NCBI GenBank assembly: GCA_021371965.1
Contig: JAJFVE010000148.1
Coordinates: 33,341 to 97,340 of the forward strand
DNA length: 64,000 nucleotides
From: Planctomycetaceae bacterium
Lineage (GTDB): Bacteria; Planctomycetota; Phycisphaerae; SM23-33
Direction of reading: 5' to 3'
Positions within the stretch are counted from its first letter, which is position 1. Each line of letters opens with the position of its first letter. Shown here piece by piece: positions 33,949-42,721 of the stretch. Below the pieces are notes generated by a model. That model saw only the letters and a list, made by a program, of their open reading frames with translations. It did not search any database and was not told the origin of the DNA. Made by a program: the position numbers and the translations under genes.

Positions 33949-34788
33949 ATGAACACTGACCTTCTCATCCTGATCCTTATTGTCGCGGTCTTGCTGGCGG
34001 CTGGTTCGGCCTGGCCGCTGCTGCGGCGCCGCCGGCGTCGCATGCTCATGCGCCGGCCGGTTCCGCAAGAGTGGATCGACATCCTCAACGCCAACCTGCC
34101 TGTCTATCGTGCGGTGCCGGCCGCACTCAAGCCCACGCTCCACGCCCTGACGCACGTGCTGCTGGCGGAGAAGCACTTTGAAGGCTGCGGCGGTCTGACA
34201 CTCACCCACGAGATGCGCCTGACGATCGCGGCGACGGCGGCGATGCTCCTGCTCAACGGGCGCGGGCGGTTCTTCCCGCGCTGCCAGTCGATCCTGGTGT
34301 ACCCCGACGCGTACGTGGCTCCCAACCACGTCGCGGCCGCCGGCGGTTTCGTGATCGAGGAAGAGGACGAGCGCCTCGGCGAGTCGTGGCGCAGCGGGGC
34401 CGTCGTCATCAGTTGGGACTCTCTTCTGGCCGAAGCCGAAGACCTGCGCTGGGGCAGCCTCGTGCTGCACGAGTTCGCCCACCAGCTCGATCAGGAATGC
34501 GGCGAGGCCGAGGGCATCCCCTTGCTCGAACCGGCCCAGGCCAAACGCTGGCAGGAAGTCTTCGGGCGCGAGTATCGCCGGCTCGTGCGAAAGGTCGAGC
34601 GGAACCGCGACGACGAGGTGCTCGACGAATACGGCGCCACCGACCCGGCCGAGTTCTTCGCCGTGGCGACCGAAACGTTCTTCACGCAGCCGCGGCAGCT
34701 CAAGCAGGTCCACGGCGAGCTCTACCGCGAGCTGGCGCGGTTCTACCGCGTGGACCCCGCCGCGTGGGACTGGGGCCGGCAGAAGTAG
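33949..34788 (+). CDS. mtfA: MtfA-like zinc peptidase (M90)
   Basis: 279 residues. An N-terminal membrane helix (4-26) precedes the MtfA/YeeI domain: TLTHEMRLTIAATAAMLLLN, GRFFPRCQSILVYPDAYV and the zincin motif His174-Glu-Phe-Ala-His178 in VLHEFAHQLDQECG. A conserved tail follows (YGATDPAEFFAVATETFFTQP). Known MtfA is a soluble peptidase that binds the repressor Mlc and affects glucose uptake; here it is membrane-anchored and no Mlc or PTS gene is nearby, so the role may differ. The stop codon lies inside the stem of the terminator hairpin at 34787. Confidence 0.9.
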   Translation: MNTDLLILILIVAVLLAAGSAWPLLRRRRRRMLMRRPVPQEWIDILNANLPVYRAVPAALKPTLHALTHVLLAEKHFEGCGGLTLTHEMRLTIAATAAMLLLNGRGRFFPRCQSILVYPDAYVAPNHVAAAGGFVIEEEDERLGESWRSGAVVISWDSLLAEAEDLRWGSLVLHEFAHQLDQECGEAEGIPLLEPAQAKRWQEVFGREYRRLVRKVERNRDDEVLDEYGATDPAEFFAVATETFFTQPRQLKQVHGELYRELARFYRVDPAAWDWGRQK

Positions 34789-34809
34789 CACGGGCGTCTT
34801 GCCCGTGCT
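34787..34809. terminator. Hairpin terminator overlapping mtfA stop
   Basis: AGCACGGGC (34787-34795) pairs with its complement (34801-34809), loop GTCTT. Two bases of the mtfA TAG are within the stem. It lies between convergent genes, so it could serve both. Confidence 0.65.
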
Positions 34810-34828
34810 GCGGATTGCACGGCCAGGT

Positions 34829-35320
34829 CTAGGTTCGCCGGCTCAGCAGCTTCTTGAGGTGCTCGATATAGCTCTCGGCGCCGCCAGACTTGTAGCCGGT
34901 CTGGGCGATCACGCGGCCGTCAGGGGCGATGAGAAGGATCGTGGGAAAGCCTTCAATGCCGTATTGGCGGGCCAGCGAGTCGTTCTGGGCCTTGATCGCG
35001 GCAGGGGGTTCCTTGCTCCTGGGAAAATCCAGCTTCACCAGGATGAGGTTTTCCTTCGCGTAGGCCTCGAAGGCCGGCTTGGAGAAGACTTCGTTGTCCA
35101 ACTTGATGCACCAGCCGCACCAGTCGCTGCCGGTGAAGTCCAGGAGCATCGGCTTGCCCGAGGCCGCGGCGGCGGCCTTGGCCTGCTCGAAATCCTCGAA
35201 CCACGCCAGATTGCTCGGCGCCTGCGTCGCAGGCTTGTTGCAGCCGCGATAGGCCAAACCCGCGCCGGCGATGATCAAGGCCAACACGATCAGTTTCAGT
35301 CCGGATCGATGATTGTCCAT
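34829..35320 (-). CDS. Thioredoxin-like membrane-anchored protein
   Basis: 163 residues from ATG 35320 (AAAGGAG, nine bases upstream). A single helix (LKLIVLALIIAGAGLAY) ends at RGC, which may be a lipobox-like cysteine; thus membrane- or lipid-anchored. The thioredoxin fold has SDWCGWCIKLDNEVF (WCGWC redox motif) and the cis-proline in IEGFPTILLIAPDG. It most resembles Thioredoxin_7/DsbD-gamma-type reductases and probably reduces periplasmic disulfides or protects proteins in the envelope. Confidence 0.9.
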   Translation of the reverse strand: MDNHRSGLKLIVLALIIAGAGLAYRGCNKPATQAPSNLAWFEDFEQAKAAAAASGKPMLLDFTGSDWCGWCIKLDNEVFSKPAFEAYAKENLILVKLDFPRSKEPPAAIKAQNDSLARQYGIEGFPTILLIAPDGRVIAQTGYKSGGAESYIEHLKKLLSRRT

Positions 35321-35402
35321 GGCGGTGCTCCTTTCATGCATTCTAGCATTCAAGATCGCCTGGCGACTGATTAAGCCGCCGCGACCTCAGCGGCTGATTA
35401 TT

Positions 35403-35632
35403 GGTTCTTCCGGGAAGAACGGGAGTGTATGCGTGTCCAGTTCGGATGCGTCCCGATGGGACGCTTGGGTGGGCTGTAGCGTGCGACAAGACCCCGCCGC
35501 CCCCGTCGGGGCGAGCCATGCACACGGCGGCGGCGTCCTTCGACTCGCTGCGCTCGCCCCGGACTTGCCACCGGCTAGAGTCCAGGCGTCCCTTCCGGGA
35601 CGCAAAGCAGGCGGTTCGGTATTCCCGGAACC
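35403..35632. repeat. MITE-like element, copy Y
   Basis: 230 bp, the reverse-complement relative of the element at 4689-5000. The left end GGTTCTTCCGGGA matches the other copy's termini; the right end ATTCCCGGAACC has lost four bases. It shares GTCCTTCGACTCGCTGCGCT and TGTAGCGTGCGACAAGACCC with copy X (there complemented). It fills most of the 422-bp gap 35321-35742 upstream of dciA; the rest has nothing notable. Confidence 0.7.
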
Positions 35633-35742
35633 TGATTATTTCCTGAAGTTTTTGAGTTGATTACGGCGATGGTGCGAAATAGAGTTTCTGCATCATTCCT
35701 GTCGCGAGCGTAAGCCACGGACGGCGACAAGGACAAGCGAGC

Positions 35743-36123
35743 ATGGACGACTCTCAACTGCGAACAGTTTGGCAGCAGCGACAAAAGCAAGACCGCGCCG
35801 TCGCTCTGGCCGTTCCGCTGGCGACGCTGATGAAGCGAACGCTGTCCAGGCGATATTCACAGTTCGGGGCCTTGGCCAAACTCTGGGACGAGATGATCCC
35901 CCAGTCCATCGCCGCGCACACGGCCCTGGAGAGCTTCAGCCGCGGCGTGCTGACGGTCATGGTCGACTCGGCCGCACACCGCTTCCAGCTCCAGACGCTG
36001 CTGTCGGGCGGAGTGACCAAGGCCATCCAGTCCCGCTTCGGCGGCGCCCTGAACAAGATCCGCCTGATTCCCGGACAGTTCTTCAGCCTCGACGAAGCCG
36101 GACAACAGCGGTATCAGTTCTGA
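35743..36123 (+). CDS. dciA: DciA-family helicase loader (DUF721)
   Basis: 126 residues with AAGGAC upstream. The DUF721 core is visible: LWDEMIPQSIAAHTALESFS followed by GVLTVMVDSAAHRFQLQ and the basic end SRFGGALNKIRLIPGQFF. DciA is the ancestral loader of the replicative helicase DnaB in bacteria without DnaC. The N-terminal 45 residues are helical and basic. The gene is not next to dnaA or gyrB here; the spacer on each side is repetitive. Confidence 0.85.
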   Translation: MDDSQLRTVWQQRQKQDRAVALAVPLATLMKRTLSRRYSQFGALAKLWDEMIPQSIAAHTALESFSRGVLTVMVDSAAHRFQLQTLLSGGVTKAIQSRFGGALNKIRLIPGQFFSLDEAGQQRYQF

Positions 36124-36130
36124 GAGACGA

Positions 36131-36219
36131 AATTAGCCGCAGAGGTCGCTGAGGACGCAGAGGAAAGAAGTTGTTTTACTTTTTATCCTCAGCGTCCTCA
36201 GCGACCTCTGCGGCTTAAT
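36131..36219. terminator. 23-bp-stem inverted repeat between dciA and nitrilase genes
   Basis: Perfect 23-bp arms (36136-36158 and 36192-36214), each with CGC...GAGG units every nine bases, extended by AATTA outside. The loop contains TTGTTTTACTTTTTATCC. Both convergent genes end within 13 bases of it, so it probably terminates both transcripts. Confidence 0.75.
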
Positions 36220-37169
36220 TATGGCCGCGGGGTCTGGGCCTTGGGCTTGAGCACCAATCGCGTGCGATAGATTTCCCAGTTGGCGGCCGCCGCCAGATTT
36301 ACCGTTGCGAGACCGAAACCTTCCTCGCCCGGGGGCAGGATGACCATCGGCACGCCGCCGGCAGCGCAGATGCTGCTGGTGCCGGAAAGATTCTCCGCAG
36401 CGCCGTTGCAGCAGACGATGGGCATGTTGTGCGCCGTGGCATACGACGACGCGGTGGGCACGCGGTCGAAGTTGCCCATCTTGCGGTCGCCCACAGCCGC
36501 GTTGCACCATACGAGCATCTCAGCTCCGGCCAGGCGCAGGGCGCGGATGGTCTCGGGGAACGAGCCGTCGAAGCAGTTGGTCACGCCGATGGCGGCCACT
36601 TTGGTTTTGAAGACCGACACGCGCTGGGCCTTGGGCGGCTCGTCGAAGACCTTGGTCTCATAGTCCCACGGGAACAGCGGGTTCTTGCGGTGCGAGCCCA
36701 GCCACTTGCCGTCGGCGTCGATGACGCCGATGGAGTTGAAGACCTTCTTGCCGCCGGCGGCCTTTTCCGAAAAGCCGAACGCCAGCACCATGCCGGCCGC
36801 GCGGGCGGCCTTGCGCAGTTGGGCGATCTGCTTCGAGGTGGCCGGGTCGTCGGCCAGACTTCGCCCAGCCGCACGTGCTTTGTCCGCGTCGCCGTCGACC
36901 CAGGTGAAGTACCCCTGCAGGCACATCTCGGGGCAGGCCAGCAGCTTCACGCCCCGTTTGGCCAGAGCGGCCATGGCGCGGCAGATGCGGTCGGTGTTGG
37001 CCTGCTTGCCCTTGGCGCCGTCGCAGTGGTTGGCCATCTGGTACAGCCCCGCCACGATCCCGCGCTGGCCGTCTTTGCCAACGGCCTTGAGCGAAGCCTT
37101 GCGGGTGTCGTCTGCGAACTTCTTGAAGTTGTCTAAAAACACCGGGGCAATGTCACGAAACGTCTTCAC
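36219..37169 (-). CDS. Carbon-nitrogen hydrolase (nitrilase superfamily)
   Basis: 316 residues with the Glu-Lys-Cys catalytic triad visible: Glu81 in ACPEMCLQGYF, Lys162 in SHRKNPLFPW and Cys199 in VTNCFDGSFPE. These enzymes hydrolyse nitriles, amides or N-carbamyl groups; this one lacks features that would name the substrate. The N-terminal 40 residues are an extra charged segment. It is 9 bp downstream of the PQQ-type gene and on the same strand, probably the same transcript. Confidence 0.9.
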   Translation of the reverse strand: MKTFRDIAPVFLDNFKKFADDTRKASLKAVGKDGQRGIVAGLYQMANHCDGAKGKQANTDRICRAMAALAKRGVKLLACPEMCLQGYFTWVDGDADKARAAGRSLADDPATSKQIAQLRKAARAAGMVLAFGFSEKAAGGKKVFNSIGVIDADGKWLGSHRKNPLFPWDYETKVFDEPPKAQRVSVFKTKVAAIGVTNCFDGSFPETIRALRLAGAEMLVWCNAAVGDRKMGNFDRVPTASSYATAHNMPIVCCNGAAENLSGTSSICAAGGVPMVILPPGEEGFGLATVNLAAAANWEIYRTRLVLKPKAQTPRP

Positions 37170-37178
37170 GGATGCTCC

Positions 37179-40004
37179 TCATCGTTTGCTTACGGGGATC
37201 AGCGCCAGCGATGTCTGCACCTGGTAGGGGCACGTGCAGCCGCTGGAGCCTTCGGGAATCAGCACCAGTCCACCGGCGGGGATAATGTTGATCCAGCAGC
37301 CCGGACGCGTGACGGACGTCAGTCGCTGGGTCTGCCCGGTCTTGAGATCGGCCACGGTCGGGTTGAACAGGCGGAAGTATGCGCCGGTAGCGGACATGGC
37401 GTACGCGCCGCAGCCGCGCTTTTCCTGGCCCCACTGGATCGGCAAGACCTTGCCGGTCTTCAGGTCGTACGCGCCGGGATTGATATACACCACGTCGCCC
37501 ACGATCGATGGACGAAAGGCGTTCTCGCCGTGCGAGGCGCCCACGCCCTCGGCGCCGGTGGCCGTGTGCACGGCCTTCCACATCGCCTTGCCGGTGGCGG
37601 CGTCGAAGGCGTACAGGTCGTGGCGGAGGATGGCGCCCTTGTCGCCGACCTTCTCGGTGCGCGAACCGCACGCCACGGCCACCCCGCGCGAGACGCTCAG
37701 ATACAGCATGTGCTCAACGGCCTCGAGGCCGGCGGGCATGCGGAAGAGCTCGCGGCCGCTGCGCAGATCCAGCGCCACAAGCTGCGAACCCTTGCCCACC
37801 AGCACCTCAAGCGTGCTCTTGCTGTCGGGGGCTTCTCTGGAGGCGGGGTTTGTGCTCTCGACAAAGAACACCCGCCCGCCCTCGATAGCGATGGCGGCGT
37901 TTATGATCGCGCCGGAGGCGGGAGTGTACGTCCAGGCCCGCTTGCCGCCGGCGCGGTCGAAGGCGAAAAGACTCGTGCTGGTCACCAGCGGCCGCCCGCC
38001 GTCATATGCCCAGTGCCAACTGTTCTGGTCCTGCACGCGGCGGTGCGCGCCGCTGCGCGACTCGCTGCCGATGAGCAGATCGTCCACGCTGGCAACGTAG
38101 CCCCACTCGCACTTGGCGCTGGCGGCCGCATCGAACGTGCGGCGGACCTCGCCGCTACGGGCGTCGAGGGCCAGGCACTGCCCGCCTGCCGCGATGTAGA
38201 GCACGTCGTCGCGGGCGGCCATGTTGCCGCTGTCGCGCGTGGCGTCCATGCGGGCGGATTGGGGCAGGGGCTTCTGCCAACGCATGAACCCGTTGTAGGC
38301 GTCGACGCAGTAGAGGTAGTCGTATCCCGACACGTACAGCACGCCGTTGGCCCAGACCGGCGCCGCGCCGCGGTTGTGGCGGTCGACCATCTCGCGCGGC
38401 CCCGGCGCGCCGAACCACTGCAGCGCCAGCGGGCCGTTGACCAGTTCATCGCCGCTGCAGGTGCTGTTGCCGGGGTCGGCGTAAGAGTGCGACCAGGTTC
38501 CGCCGCCCTTGAGCGCGCCGCGGCGGATCACCTCGTCGAGCGACTTGCCCAGCATCGCGACGCCCCCGCAGGGGCGCAGGATGCGAGCGAGTTCCTCGCG
38601 GTCTCCCTCGAACGCCTTGCCTTGCCCCAGGCCCTCATGAACGATCACATTAAAGAGGTAGTCGCTGTAAGGCAGCGATTTGCCATCGCGCGGCGCTCGG
38701 TGCACGCTGACGCGATGCGCCAGTCCCGCCTCGTCTACCGTCTTCTGCGCCGCAGCGCCCGCCTCGTCGCTGCCGGTCAAGCACACGACCTGGAACTGCG
38801 AACCCGCCGCGATCGCGCAGGCGAGCTTCCCGTCGCGCGCATCCGCCACCAGCGCATACCCGCGGTCAATGTTGGCGATCTTCAATATCTTTGCGATCAG
38901 CTCCGCAAGACCCGCATCGACGGCTTGCGGTTTTGCGTTCGTCGGAATCGCCGCCTGGGCCTTGTCCGCGCCGAAGCAATAGACCTTCCCCGCATCGGTG
39001 CTGACCAGCAATCGCCCGTCGCAGATCGCCAGAGCGTACGCTCTTCCCTCGACCTTCGCCTCCCAGAGAATCTTTGGTTCGCCTTTGTTGTAGTCCGGCG
39101 GAACGAACGCCGCCACCGTGCCCTCGCCGCCGGCGACGTGCACGTTCTTGCCCGCAATCAGGGCATAGCGGTATTTGCGGGCGATGGTCGAATTGAACAC
39201 CAGCCCGCCCGCCTTGGGCGGCAGACCGAGGGGCCCCAGCACCGCCATCTTCGGCACGGCGCCAGTCTGCGCCTGGGCCGCTCCACCTGCATTGTGCAGG
39301 TACCCCTGCGCAGAATCGTCGATCTTCCTGCTCGCCAGCAGCTTGCCGGTCTGCACGTCCAGGCAGCAGTAATACACGCCGTACGTCGGGAAGATGCCCG
39401 CACAAAAGTACGCCTTGCCGCCCTGCACCAAACCGCCCGCCCGCACCGGCCAGGCGCTGGTGATGCGCCCGGTGCCCCCGATTCGCCGGTCGCGCTCGGT
39501 CAGGCGGGTCTTCCATTTCAGCCGCCCGTCGGCAAAGGCAACGCTGTACACGCATCCGTCGTCGCTGCCGAAAATCACGCTCTCGTCGACCACCGTCGGC
39601 GCCAGGCGCACCGGGCCTTCGGTGGCAAACGTCCACACCACTTTGCCGTCGGACGTGTCCAGGCAGTACACCTTGCCCTCGGCCGACGATCCGAACAGCA
39701 CGCGCCCCCGTGCCGCGACAAGCTGGTCCACCACGTCGAACATGACCATCGGTTTGAGATTGCGGCGGTTGTGATAGTAATCGTGATGCGCAGGCCCGGG
39801 CCAACTCGGCTCGGGTAAGGCCGACTGGTGTACCCACTGAAGCTGCAGCGGCATGGCCAGCGTCTCATCGCACGCCCCGCTGCGCGCGGGGTTCTGCATG
39901 TACGTGGGCCAATCACCCCGCGCGGCGCTCAGCGACAAGGTCATGACGCCAAGAGCGGCCAACCAGGCGGCCGCCGATTTGCGATGGATCGATCTTACGA
40001 GCAT
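37179..40004 (-). CDS. PQQ-like beta-propeller protein with inserted Rossmann domain
   Basis: 941 residues from ATG 40004 (GAGGG upstream), with a signal peptide (WLAALGVMTLSLSAARG). The N-terminal half has PQQ-like repeats (GKVYCLDTSDGKVVWTFATE, GCVYSVAFADGRLKWKT). At about residues 380-485 a Rossmann/methyltransferase-like segment interrupts (DGKLACAIAAGSQFQVVCLT to ARILRPCGGVAMLG). More propeller repeats follow (NGVLYVSGYDYLYCVDAYNG, YVASVDDLLIGSE). There are no obvious catalytic residues for quinoprotein dehydrogenase. The role could be sensing or assembly in the periplasm, as for BamB. Confidence 0.85.
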   Translation of the reverse strand: MLVRSIHRKSAAAWLAALGVMTLSLSAARGDWPTYMQNPARSGACDETLAMPLQLQWVHQSALPEPSWPGPAHHDYYHNRRNLKPMVMFDVVDQLVAARGRVLFGSSAEGKVYCLDTSDGKVVWTFATEGPVRLAPTVVDESVIFGSDDGCVYSVAFADGRLKWKTRLTERDRRIGGTGRITSAWPVRAGGLVQGGKAYFCAGIFPTYGVYYCCLDVQTGKLLASRKIDDSAQGYLHNAGGAAQAQTGAVPKMAVLGPLGLPPKAGGLVFNSTIARKYRYALIAGKNVHVAGGEGTVAAFVPPDYNKGEPKILWEAKVEGRAYALAICDGRLLVSTDAGKVYCFGADKAQAAIPTNAKPQAVDAGLAELIAKILKIANIDRGYALVADARDGKLACAIAAGSQFQVVCLTGSDEAGAAAQKTVDEAGLAHRVSVHRAPRDGKSLPYSDYLFNVIVHEGLGQGKAFEGDREELARILRPCGGVAMLGKSLDEVIRRGALKGGGTWSHSYADPGNSTCSGDELVNGPLALQWFGAPGPREMVDRHNRGAAPVWANGVLYVSGYDYLYCVDAYNGFMRWQKPLPQSARMDATRDSGNMAARDDVLYIAAGGQCLALDARSGEVRRTFDAAASAKCEWGYVASVDDLLIGSESRSGAHRRVQDQNSWHWAYDGGRPLVTSTSLFAFDRAGGKRAWTYTPASGAIINAAIAIEGGRVFFVESTNPASREAPDSKSTLEVLVGKGSQLVALDLRSGRELFRMPAGLEAVEHMLYLSVSRGVAVACGSRTEKVGDKGAILRHDLYAFDAATGKAMWKAVHTATGAEGVGASHGENAFRPSIVGDVVYINPGAYDLKTGKVLPIQWGQEKRGCGAYAMSATGAYFRLFNPTVADLKTGQTQRLTSVTRPGCWINIIPAGGLVLIPEGSSGCTCPYQVQTSLALIPVSKR

Positions 40005-40127
40005 TTTGCCCTCATCTGTACAACCCCCCATAGCGGGCGTGGGAGTTCCTCGATCAGGAAAACAGGAAAGTGGCGATTTCCCAACCGCAAGAAAACACGG
40101 ATGCCGCTTCCGGCCGCAATCGGGCTG

Positions 40128-41414
40128 TTACCGGGGTTTGCAGATGATGATCGAGTTGTTCTGTCCGCCGAAACCCATCGAGTTGCTCATGACGTACTTG
40201 ACGTCGGCTTTGCGCGGGGCATTGGGGACGTAGTCCAGGTCGCAGTCGGGGTCGGGGCTGTTCAGGTTGGCGGTGGGGGGGAGAACCTGGTCTCGCAGCG
40301 CCAGCACGCACGTCAGCAGTTCGGTGGCCCCGGCCGCGGCGATCAGGTGTCCGAGCATGCTCTTGACCGACGAGACGGGCACCTTGTACGCCTGGTCGCC
40401 GAAGGCCCGCTTGATGGCCTTGGTCTCGACCTCGTCGTTCTGCTTGGTCCCCGTGCCGTGGGCGGAGATATAGTCGATGTCCTCGGGCCTCAGGCCCGCG
40501 TCGGCCAGGGCGGCCGTCATGGCTGTGGCGGCGCCGTCGCCCTCGGGGTCCTGGTCGGTGATGCGGAAGGCATCGGCGGAGGAGCCGTAGCCGATGATCT
40601 CGGCAAGCATCGGGGCGCCGCGACGCTTGGCCGACTCATATTCTTCGAGGATGATGATGGTCGCGCCTTCGCCGATGACGAACCCGTCGCGCGTCGAATC
40701 GAAGGGGCGGCTGGCCGACTCGATGGCGTCGTTGCGCCGCGAGAGGGCGGTCAGCCGGATGAACCCGGTGATGCCCAGCGGGTGGATCATGCTGTGGGCC
40801 CCGCCGCTGATGATCGTCTCGACCATTCCGGTGCGGATCTGGCAGGCGGCTTCGCCGATGGCCTGTGTGCTGGCGGCGCAGGCGGTCAGGACGTTGAAGG
40901 CCGGACCGCGGGCGTCGAACTCGGCGGCCAGGTGCGCCACGACCATGTTGGCTTCCTGCTCGACCTCGCGGTAGAGCTCCATCCGCTCGAAGGCGAGCCT
41001 GGCCCAGCTCTTGTGATCGAGGGCGTTGTCACGCCACGAATCGGTGATGCACGAGACAAACTTTTCAAAGTCCAGGCTGCCCTCGCCGCTGCCGAGATAG
41101 ATGCCCAGGCGGTCGCGGTCGAGGCTGGTGCAGCCTTCCAGGGCGGCGGCCTTCCAGGCCTGGCAGGCGGCGCCGAGGGCGAAGCGGGCGTGCCGGCCGG
41201 CGTGGGCATGCTTGGCCGGGTCGGGCACCTGCGTGGCGAAATCGTACCCGCGCACCTGGGCGGCGAACTTGCTGGGGAAGGTGCCGGCGTCGAAGATTTC
41301 GATAGGGTAGAAGCCCTTCTGCACCGTCAGCAGACTGTGCCAGGTGTCTTCCACCGTGTGGGCCAGCGGGTTGACCGTGCCCATGCCCGTAATGACGACG
41401 CGTCGTTTCATCAT
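40128..41414 (-). CDS. fabF: Beta-ketoacyl-ACP synthase, active (KS-alpha)
   Basis: 428 residues. The ATGA overlap with the upstream gene sets the start. The Cys-His-His triad is complete: Cys179 in LTACAASTQ, His319 in ISAHGTGTKQND and His356 in SMLGHLIAAAG. It makes the decarboxylative condensation of malonyl-ACP onto an acyl chain. It is the last gene of an operon of FabZ-like, ACP, FabZ-like, KS-beta and KS-alpha. The gatekeeper region GFVIGEGATIIILEE is standard. There is no FabD, FabG or FabI here, so reduction steps must come from the housekeeping pathway. Confidence 0.95.
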   Translation of the reverse strand: MMKRRVVITGMGTVNPLAHTVEDTWHSLLTVQKGFYPIEIFDAGTFPSKFAAQVRGYDFATQVPDPAKHAHAGRHARFALGAACQAWKAAALEGCTSLDRDRLGIYLGSGEGSLDFEKFVSCITDSWRDNALDHKSWARLAFERMELYREVEQEANMVVAHLAAEFDARGPAFNVLTACAASTQAIGEAACQIRTGMVETIISGGAHSMIHPLGITGFIRLTALSRRNDAIESASRPFDSTRDGFVIGEGATIIILEEYESAKRRGAPMLAEIIGYGSSADAFRITDQDPEGDGAATAMTAALADAGLRPEDIDYISAHGTGTKQNDEVETKAIKRAFGDQAYKVPVSSVKSMLGHLIAAAGATELLTCVLALRDQVLPPTANLNSPDPDCDLDYVPNAPRKADVKYVMSNSMGFGGQNNSIIICKPR

Positions 41415-42721
41415 GACTGATACCGCTTGAAGACGCAGACGGCGGACTGCCCGCCGATGGTGAAGGCGCTGGTAACGGCATACTCGAACTTGCCCTGCCG
41501 CGGGGCGGCCGCGAAGTCCAGCACGCTTTCGCACGCGGGACGCTCGAAGTTGACCGTTGGCGGAATCACCTGCTCGTGCAACGCCTTGCAGGCCAGGATC
41601 ATGTCCATCCCGCTGGCGCCGGCAAAGAGGCAGCCCACCGCCCCGGTGAGCGTGGCGGCAGGCAGCTTGCCGACGCGGCCGAAGACTTCCGTCCACGCGG
41701 CGGCCTCGACCTCATCTTCGCCCGGAACGGCCGTGCCGTGCGCGATGGCCAGCCCGACATCCTCGGGTCCGATGCCCGCGCTTCTCAGGGCATTTTTCAG
41801 CGCGCCGGCCAGGTTGCCGCAGGTGGGGCGCTCCAGGTCGATCCCGTGCGGGTCGCAGGCGGCCGCAAAGCCGACCAGCTCGGCATGGATGCGGGCGCCG
41901 CGACCGGCCGCGCGGTCCATGTCTTCCAGAATCAGCAGTCCGCCGCCCTCGCCGATGGCGAAGCCCGCGTGGCCGGCGTCGAAGGGGCGGCACGCGGTAG
42001 TGGGGGCGTCGTTGCGTGTCGTGCACGTGCGGTGCATCAGCGTCTGGCGCAACAGGCCCATCGGGTTGAGTTTGCTCTCGGCCGAACCTGCGATCACCAC
42101 GTCGGCAGCGCCGCGCAGGATCCACTGGGCGGCCTCGCCGACGGACATATGCCCGCTGGCGTCGCCGCAGGTGATGTTATTGCTGGGGCCTTCGGCCTTG
42201 TGAATGATGGTCGTGTGGCAGGACAGCATATTGGGCAGGTATTTCAGCAACCACAGCGGCGTGAGGTTGTTCATGCCGGTGATGCCCCAGGTCTTGTAGT
42301 CGAACTTGCCGTCGACAAGACTGGTGATCAGGGCCGTGCCCAGCTCGGGCAGCTCGGCGCACATGAGTCCGGCGCCGATGTTGCAGCCGAGGCGCTTGGG
42401 CTCGACGTTGGGCGTCTGCCCTTCCATGCCGGGGGTGATGAGGCCCGCGTCGCGCACGGCCAGGTCGGCGCAGGCGACGGCGATCTCGATGTCGCGCGCC
42501 ATGACCTTGACGGCTTTGCGGTAATCCTTGGGCACGAACTTTCGCGCCGAGAAGTCGCGGATCTGCCCGCCGATGTGCGTGGGAAAGCCTGTGGCGTCGA
42601 AGCCTTCGATGGCGGCAACGCAAAGCTTGCCCGCCAGCGTGGCCTGCCAGAACTCGTCCAGGCCCACGCCGGAGGGGGTCACTACCCCCGCTCCGGAGAC
42701 GGCGAGACGGCGATCAGGCAT
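41411..42721 (-). CDS. Beta-ketoacyl synthase homologue lacking triad (KS-beta/CLF-like)
   Basis: 436 residues. The fold is clearly a ketosynthase (MPDRRLAVSGAGVVTPSG, GFAIGEGGGLLILED), but the nucleophile position after Thr184 holds Gly186 (NITCGDASGHMS), with Cys185 displaced by one. The first His (IAHGTAVPGEDE) is kept, while the second is replaced (GAVGCLFAGASG has Cys where KS has His). This matches a chain-length-factor-like partner that forms a heterodimer with an active KS, as in type II polyketide synthases. It overlaps KS-alpha by 4 bp and the preceding dehydratase by 8 bp, so they are tightly coupled. Confidence 0.85.
   Translation of the reverse strand: MPDRRLAVSGAGVVTPSGVGLDEFWQATLAGKLCVAAIEGFDATGFPTHIGGQIRDFSARKFVPKDYRKAVKVMARDIEIAVACADLAVRDAGLITPGMEGQTPNVEPKRLGCNIGAGLMCAELPELGTALITSLVDGKFDYKTWGITGMNNLTPLWLLKYLPNMLSCHTTIIHKAEGPSNNITCGDASGHMSVGEAAQWILRGAADVVIAGSAESKLNPMGLLRQTLMHRTCTTRNDAPTTACRPFDAGHAGFAIGEGGGLLILEDMDRAAGRGARIHAELVGFAAACDPHGIDLERPTCGNLAGALKNALRSAGIGPEDVGLAIAHGTAVPGEDEVEAAAWTEVFGRVGKLPAATLTGAVGCLFAGASGMDMILACKALHEQVIPPTVNFERPACESVLDFAAAPRQGKFEYAVTSAFTIGGQSAVCVFKRYQS

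Noticed and set aside
37530..39818. 762-residue plus-strand ORF across the PQQ gene
   Set aside because: No domains, strong composition bias, opposite a gene with signal peptide and propeller repeats.
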